Positions 58,597 through 64,000 of a DNA stretch of 64,000 nucleotides are shown piece by piece. The DNA lies in the NCBI GenBank assembly GCA_914767715.1, contig OU612075.1, positions 7,628,001-7,692,000 of the forward strand, given 5' to 3'. The notes under the pieces were generated by a model. It saw nothing but the letters and a program-made list of their open reading frames with translations, did no database searches and was not told the origin of the DNA. This stretch comes from Membranipora membranacea. Lineage: Eukaryota > Bryozoa > Gymnolaemata > Cheilostomatida > Membraniporidae. The position numbers and the translations under genes are program-made. Every line of letters starts with the position of its first letter. Position 1 is the stretch's first letter.

Positions 58597-59523
58597 TTAA
58601 GGGCATTTGCCTTGCCTGTCGTTGCCGATTTCTTTTCTCACGTCATCCTGACTGATTGACGTGAAGTCCTGTTTTGTACTGTGTATTATAAAGCATTTTT
58701 CATGGTCGAATTCAGGGGTAGATTTGTCAGTGTATTGACTTTTTGGTGGTTGTGTACGGCGCTGATCTTGACGTTGTTGTTGTGTTTGTTGCTGTTGATG
58801 TTGCTTTTGCTGCTGCTGTTGCTGCTGTTGTTGCTGCTGTTGTTGCTGTTGTTGTGGCTGTTGAGGTTGTTTTTGTTGGTGGAGAGATTGATGATATTGG
58901 TTTCTTTGTTCAGTGAAAGCTGATGTAGGCAGAACCGGTGGTTGGATATTTCTCATTACTGCCTGACGATAATCAGCTGGGGGTGAGGAGACTTTGTCAA
59001 GTTTGGCCTCCATCATGTCTAGTTTCTCTGACATGACTTGAACTGCTCTCTCAATGGGGTTTTCATTTGTTATAGAGAATGCTTCTAGCTTAGCATGCAT
59101 CTGCTCTAGTCTGTCAGACATAATTTCGATGATACTCAGCATTTTCTGGCATTGGCAGTGGTCCAGGTCAGACTCTGCTTGCAGTGAATAAGTGTAAGTG
59201 TTCTCTGGTGTCATCGTGGAAAGCGGTGTAGAAGGGCCTGTGGATGTTGATGTTTTGTTGCTGTTGCTGCTTGCGCCTAATCCGGTACTAGCATCCTTTG
59301 TAGATACTTTGGTATAATATTTGATTGGATTTGGTATGCCTCCAGTTGTTTTAAGATAATTTAAAGCGGCTGCCTCCGTCTCATACCCTTTATGCTTATT
59401 TCTTTTGTAGCCGTTCACTTGGAGATTGGCAGTATCCCAATTGTTATATAGTCCAACTTTACGCCCAGCAATGACAGCATAAAACCTAAATCTTTTGCCT
59501 GATTTATTCAAATCAAGCACCAT
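58597..59523 (-). CDS. LINE ORF1 with RNase H1-type hybrid-binding domain, coiled coil and polyQ
   Basis: 308 aa. Residues about 12-58 match the N-terminal hybrid-binding domain of eukaryotic RNase H1 (caulimovirus viroplasmin fold): RFYAV-type start (FRFYAVIAGRKVGLY), a conserved Trp, QVNGY, then KGYETEAAALNYL. A Ser/Thr-rich linker follows, then a heptad-like helix at about 125-180 (IIEIMSDRLEQMHAKLEAF, VMSEKLDMMEAKLDKV), then a Gln tract of more than 20 residues. The C-terminus is probably truncated by the internal deletion. A nucleic-acid-binding ORF1 role is inferred; this domain would suit RNA/DNA hybrid binding during target-primed reverse transcription. Confidence 0.75.
   Translation of the reverse strand: MVLDLNKSGKRFRFYAVIAGRKVGLYNNWDTANLQVNGYKRNKHKGYETEAAALNYLKTTGGIPNPIKYYTKVSTKDASTGLGASSNSNKTSTSTGPSTPLSTMTPENTYTYSLQAESDLDHCQCQKMLSIIEIMSDRLEQMHAKLEAFSITNENPIERAVQVMSEKLDMMEAKLDKVSSPPADYRQAVMRNIQPPVLPTSAFTEQRNQYHQSLHQQKQPQQPQQQQQQQQQQQQQQQQKQHQQQQTQQQRQDQRRTQPPKSQYTDKSTPEFDHEKCFIIHSTKQDFTSISQDDVRKEIGNDRQGKCP
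58785..58885. repeat. CAG/CAA-type trinucleotide tract (polyQ in LINE ORF1)
   Basis: On the plus strand it reads TTGTTGCTGCTGTTG-type repeats; on the minus strand it encodes the Gln tract. Mixed CAA/CAG codons argue that it is not a fresh expansion. Confidence 0.85.
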
Positions 59524-59867
59524 GATAGTAGATTTTTTTTTATCTAGCCATAAATAGCAATTAGTAGAGAGCGTTAATCAAACACACAACCTCTCTGCTC
59601 CACTGCTCATCTAGGATTATCATCTAGGATTATATTGTTGAGCTTCTTTCTTGAGGTCAAGACCATGGTTAAGTGCTACACAACAGGAATGGAAATGAAA
59701 TGGAATTCATTCCTCATGGATATGCGAAATAGCAATTTCCTTAGTAGATTTGGATTGGTAGGGATAGTCATAATATGCATTGTTGGCTTATCGGAGTAAT
59801 CAAGCAATCACTAACTAACACTTAGGTAGTTCACTGATTTATTGTGCGATCAATTTATTGCAGCCAA

Positions 59868-62800
59868 TCACTGAAAAACTGATTTTGTCTGTTTCATTGC
59901 AGACTTAGGTGGTCCCATTCGGGAGGGTTGTGGTCCCATCCGTGAGGGCTGTGGCCCCATACGGGAGGGCTGGGGCCCCATTCTCGAGGGTTGAGGGCCC
60001 ATCCGAGACGGCTGTGGGCCCATCCGTGAAGGCTGTGGACCCATCCGGGACGGCTGTGGGCCCATACGGGACGGTTGTGGGCCCATCCGGGATGGTTTAG
60101 ATGCCATTTTATTATTATCCTTTTGTGCAGGTTGCTTTTTAGCTGCTGATGGACCTGGTTGGTAATTGCCATCCTAAAACAGATTATGCAACACCTTTAA
60201 AACATACATTCAATTAATTGAAAATTAAACAAGAAATAAATGCTGCTATTTGTAAATCAACCTAAAACATAGTCCTTCAAACAACAATAAACAACAAAAT
60301 AAGCATGGGTGTGTCTCATTCTTTCCCCTGCTGTTAATTACCCAAAACCAAGATGTACACCAATTCAGACATAAAGGCTTTTTATCTCAGTTTGTCAAAA
60401 GTGCCTGTTACCAGTTAGTTATTGGTGTCGGGTCAGGCCGGTCCAGCAAAATCTAATTATTTCAACAAAAAACTTTCAGTGGTGAATGAGTATATTTATT
60501 TATTTGTTTAAAGAGGTTTTCTAGAAAGTTTACAGATAACAGAGTAGTTAAAAAGTAACTTGTTGACCTCTACACATAGTTAAATACACACACACAAAAA
60601 AAAGGGGTTATACATAAATAAATGACGATGTTCTAGAAATGGGAAAGTAAGTAAGTTATATATGGCTTTATAGAAATAGAAAATGATATATGTATATAAA
60701 ATTATTGTTCTTGTGACAATTATTATAAAAAGTATTAGTTAAAAGATAGTAGGCTGTCAGCCGTTTTGCATTTCAGTCTGAAATTGTGCAGCAGATTTAA
60801 GAGAGCTGTTTTGCCAAAATGTGTCCTAAAAGAGGGTTTTATTACTGAACATTTACTTCTAAGGGAGCGTTGGTGTTTATTAGACTTTTGCACCAGGCGA
60901 AGAATATGCTTTGATGCTTTATTTTTGAATAACTTTCTATGCGTAAATTTTTGAAATAGGTAATGTCTTCTACTTTTTAGGGTGGGTAAGTTTAAGATTG
61001 ATCTACCAGTTGTGACAGAAAACTTTTTAGGTGCAGATATTATGATTCTAATTGCTTTATTCTGAACTTTTTCAATTGTATCGGATGTTTTTGAGTGCCT
61101 TCAAGGTAGATAGATGAGCAGTATTCTAGGATAGGTCTGACGAGAATTTTGTAAGTCCTTAAGGATTCCTCACCATTCATGTATTTTCTCAGTTTTGAGA
61201 GTATAGGTATACTACTTTGTTTGCTTTGGTTGCCGTTTCATTGGCATGGATGTGGAAAGATAAATCAGTATCCAGGGTAACCCCTAGTACGTTGATAGAG
61301 AGTTTTGTCTCAATTTTTGAGTTTTGAAAATTGATGTGGTAAAAGTTTTTAATGTTTCTGTTGGAAAATATGCACAATTGTGTTTTCTCAATGTTGAGTC
61401 TCAGTAAGTGGCTATGATACCAATCTGATGCTTTCTTTAGCAGAGTATTTGACTCCACTAGTACTTCATCTATGCTTGTGGCTGTACAGTAGATTAGCGT
61501 ATCATCTGCATAAGCGAATGAATTTTCAATGTTGCTAGCAATCCATTGATGGCTAAGTTAAAGAGGATAGGACCCAGAATTGAGCCTTGAGGTACCCCAC
61601 AGGTGATTGCTTGTGAATTAGATCGTGACAACCCCACTTTCATTACTTGGGATCGGTTTTGAAGATATGATCGAAGTAGTGCTATTGCAGAACTGGAGAA
61701 TTGTTTTTTATCCAGTATGTATAGAAGAAGTTTGTGATTGATTGTATCAAAAGCTTTTCGGACATCTAGGGATAAGGCTCCAATGTAACATGGAGAGGAT
61801 TGGTCAAGTTTAGTTTTCCATTGTTGCAGCACAGATAGCAACATTTGCTCGGTTGAATGATTTTGACGAAATCCGAATTGTTGGTCTGAAAATAGGTTGT
61901 GTTTCTCTATGTAAGACATCATCTGATTTTTCATGTCATGTTCAAATATCTTTGACAGCATTGGAAGCGAGGATATTGGTCCATAATTTGACGGGTCACA
62001 TTTTTTACCCTTTTTATGAATTGGCGTGACAAGGGCAGATTTAAAGCAGTCAGGGACGATTGATTTATGATAGCATTCATTGACCAGAATACTTCTATAT
62101 ACATTTTATTATACTTTTGTTTTGTTTATTTCGCACTAAATGTAAAAAAATTCCGAAAGCTATTTAGATTGCCAAAAAAAAAGAAAAGTAAAGTGTTACT
62201 TGAAATATAATGACTCTCAGAATATGCATTTTACTTACAGCAGATCCTTTTCGCTTGGAGTTCTGGGCTGCATCAGGTGTCGGCTGGGTGCCATGTTTGC
62301 TTATCGTCCCACTGCCACCGGGGATATTGTGATGGTGGTGATTGTGATGGGTACTTCCAGTAAATATGTCAAAAAGAGGCTCCCCTGAAACAGAATCAAA
62401 AATTTCTCTGAGTGCTCAGGTTTGAACTTGGGTACAGTTAGTGGGAAGTTGCAATCTTGTTCTTTGTTAGATTAGCTAGTTAGACTGTTTTCCATCCATA
62501 GTGGAGTTTGAGCACTCATTGAACGACTCTGCCACTATGGTGAAAGTAATTGTGTTTATGTTTCATTTATACATTGCACAGGGTGCTACAGGATGATACA
62601 TGGGACCCTTTGTTCTAATTGTTATTACCTGGGAACCTTGTGCAAGGTGCTGCTGGACACTGGGGATGATACATGGAGCCTGGGGCACAAGGGTCAGCAG
62701 TCTGTATGTGCTGATTCATAGTAGCAGGCCACTGAGTCTGGAAATCCTACAATCGAACAACCACAACACCAATAAGCATTGGCAAGTATGAAAAAAGCCA

Positions 62801-63311
62801 TCAATAGAGTCGCTGAGATAAGAAAAGCAAGGATGCTGATTCGTGAAACCTGATGTTGGAACTGGAAGTACAATGTACTAGTAAATTGTTGTACAACTGA
62901 TATGACTAACTAGCTAAAACTCGACTTGACCCGGTCTTGAGCCAAGGAGGCAACACCCGCTGGGTAGAACCGGGTTCAATACCTGTTCCAGCCCTCAATA
63001 CAATCCTACGGCAAATTGGTGTAACTTGATGCCACTACAAACAATTTCCACAACACACAATGACTATTATCATGAATGTGGCACTTACCATCTGTTTACA
63101 GAAACTTGGTATTTGGTTTTTGTCTCTTGTGAGAGGAAACAGATCAGCATCCGTGTAACAGGCAGGCTGGGTACATTTATAGAAGCTCATGTTAAAACTC
63201 TCAGCTACTCCCAGATTGTTCCAGCGCATACAGAAAGTCTCTGAGCGGGGCTGCTTTGATGCAAAGTCCACAGCGGACCATCGAGATACGTACACCCCTT
63301 GTTTCTCATCC
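59868..63311 (-). CDS. Unrecognised gene (partial), C-terminal PSRMGPQ repeats
   Basis: Four exons in phase on the minus strand: 63311-63089, 62746-62629, 62384-62239, 60173-59868 (TGA). The 5' part lies beyond the window or was not found. The first visible exon encodes a Cys-containing conserved-looking block (VYVSRWSAVDFASKQPRSET, WNNLGVAESFNMSFYKC) that I cannot assign. The second is rich in Cys and Pro. The third has a His run (THHNHHHHN) and a basic KRKG. The last has NYQPGPSAAKKQPAQKD and then nine PSRMGPQ-type heptapeptides, ending MKQTKSVFQ. LINE copy 2 occupies the intron between the last two exons. A nuclear or RNA-binding protein is possible, but this is only inference. Confidence 0.7.
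59907..60095 (-). repeat. Nine-unit 21-bp coding repeat (PSRMGPQ)
   Basis: Nine consecutive 7-residue units, the last ending GPP. The units differ at synonymous positions (CCA/CCG/CCC/CCT, TCC/TCA/TCT/TCG, CGG/CGT/CGA/AGA) while the peptide is nearly invariant. Confidence 0.92.
60490..62095 (-). mobile_element. LINE copy 2 (same family), 5'-truncated
   Basis: Minus-strand RT fragments: about 62090-61962 (ALVTPIHKKGKKCDPSNYG), 61961-61494 (FGFRQNHSTEQM, LDVRKAFDTINH, GVPQGSILGPILFNLAIN), a frameshift just before the catalytic FAYADDT, then 61458-61189. The 3' end near 60490 carries the same AGGTCAACAAGTTA motif as copy 1 and an ATAAAT tail. ORF1 is absent. It is inserted in an intron of the unrecognised minus-strand gene, in the same orientation. 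Confidence 0.88.
61189..62090 (-). pseudogene. Reverse transcriptase of LINE copy 2, frameshifted
   Basis: It keeps the canonical YADD box, in a frame different from the upstream palm region, so it cannot give a continuous RT. Sequence similarity to copy 1 is clear but moderate (many amino-acid differences), so the two copies are separate old insertions rather than a duplication. Confidence 0.85.
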
Positions 63312-64000
63312 CTGTTTTGAATTGAAAGAGGAAACTTGAAATTAAGGTAACTGCCAAAACCTAAATGAAACTTTTCAGTCAAGGTTTATCATCTGAGGTT
63401 TATCATCTGCGGTGATGAATGTTCACCTAGTATAATCCTATATTTTAGAGTAGCCTGGTATTCCATTTTCTTGTTCTGAAACATATTGTTCAAAACACAT
63501 AAAGCAACCTGGTAGTGCAGGCAGAATTGGGCTAGACTCAAAGATCAGCAATTTAGTGGCTAAACCCGGAAGCACCTAATGTATATGGACCTGTAATGGT
63601 CTGAATGGTGGAAGTCGTATGATACCATAAACATACTTGAATAGTGCCATATTTTTAGTCAGCTCATGATTGACGAGTATGATTTCTGATGATGTTTTCA
63701 TCATCAGTCTGTATTTATCACACTCAGGAAAATACGATATTGTCACCATGCCATCACCAAGTTTCTACAACATACAGTTCAACCTTAAAGTGAACCTAAG
63801 TTTAAAGAGTTTGTAAGCTGAGGCCACATGATCGTGAAAATTTCCACTTATTCTTGCAAATTAAATTTTGTACGAATATTAGCCTGCCACACATGATTGT
63901 CATTTCCCAAATTCGTACTAATGATTTATGGGTGTAATCCTACTGTAATCCTCCTCAGCCAATCTAAACCATAGGCCTACAGTGATAAATAAAAATTTAA
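63312..64000. other. Right-edge region, no exon assigned
   Basis: Probably intron sequence upstream of the exon at 63311-63089 of the minus-strand gene, since that exon opens with an acceptor (AAAACAG) in phase 2 and needs an upstream partner. No convincing exon is seen before the edge. Confidence 0.4.

Larger units (their letters stand above)
56785..59530 (-). mobile_element. LINE copy 1 (CR1/Jockey-like RT), internally deleted
   Basis: The minus-strand order is ORF1 (59523-58597), then reverse transcriptase (about 58560-57185), then a 3' UTR ending in an A-rich ATAAAT tail near 56785. The endonuclease expected between ORF1 and RT is absent: the frame stops within ORF1 and RT-upstream sequence follows at once. 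The 3' UTR shares AGGTCAACAAGTTA with copy 2. No target duplication was established. Confidence 0.85.

Noticed and set aside
58681-58923. Plus-strand leucine-rich open frame
   Set aside because: It is the reverse of the polyglutamine tract in the LINE ORF1 and purely compositional.

Overview
The window is nuclear DNA of an animal. Its genes are split into many short exons with GT..AG introns, the base composition is AT-rich, and the products are metazoan: GlcNAc-6-phosphate deacetylase (AMDHD2), a FUNDC1-type mitophagy receptor, and a long secreted EGF-repeat protein with a Jagged/Serrate-like C-terminal region. The compact introns and a Notch-ligand-like gene of unusual layout would suit an early-branching invertebrate such as a sponge, but that placement is inference. 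No RNA genes, CRISPR arrays or bacterial genes were found.

Layout. AMDHD2 (+, 1330-7688) has 10 exons in perfect phase. It converges on an unrecognised lysine/arginine-rich helical gene (-, 14453 to about 9483). A FUNDC1-like gene (-, 18717-16182) follows, head to head with a small single-pass membrane protein gene (+, 20930-24817, 5 exons, 176 aa). From 26331 to 54465 runs the dominant gene: signal peptide, 23 EGF repeats, a VWC-like cysteine module and a region resembling the conserved C-terminal ectodomain of Jagged, but no DSL domain and no visible membrane anchor. The right end holds an unrecognised minus-strand gene (about 63311-59868) that runs off the edge and ends in nine PSRMGPQ-type heptapeptides.

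Mobile DNA fills the introns and gaps. Intron 3 of the EGF gene holds a decayed Ty3/gypsy element (B, 27385-36251, 5-bp target duplication ATATG). Its 5' LTR was later hit by a 72-bp MITE (9-bp duplication) and by a second, much younger Ty3/gypsy element (A, 27831-31722, 5-bp duplication TGAAG). Two LINE copies of one family lie at 56.8-59.5 and 60.5-62.1 kb (both -). ORF1 of the first begins with an RNase H1-type hybrid-binding domain. There are also tRNA-derived SINEs, two copies of a SINE-like repeat whose head resembles U2 snRNA, several MITE families, a 0.5-kb foldback and minisatellites.

Most unusual: the DSL-less Jagged-like protein, the U2-headed SINE, the LINE ORF1 with an RNase H1 hybrid-binding domain, the three-level nested insertion, and a 378-bp tandem duplication that copies an exon end plus intron inside the EGF gene.
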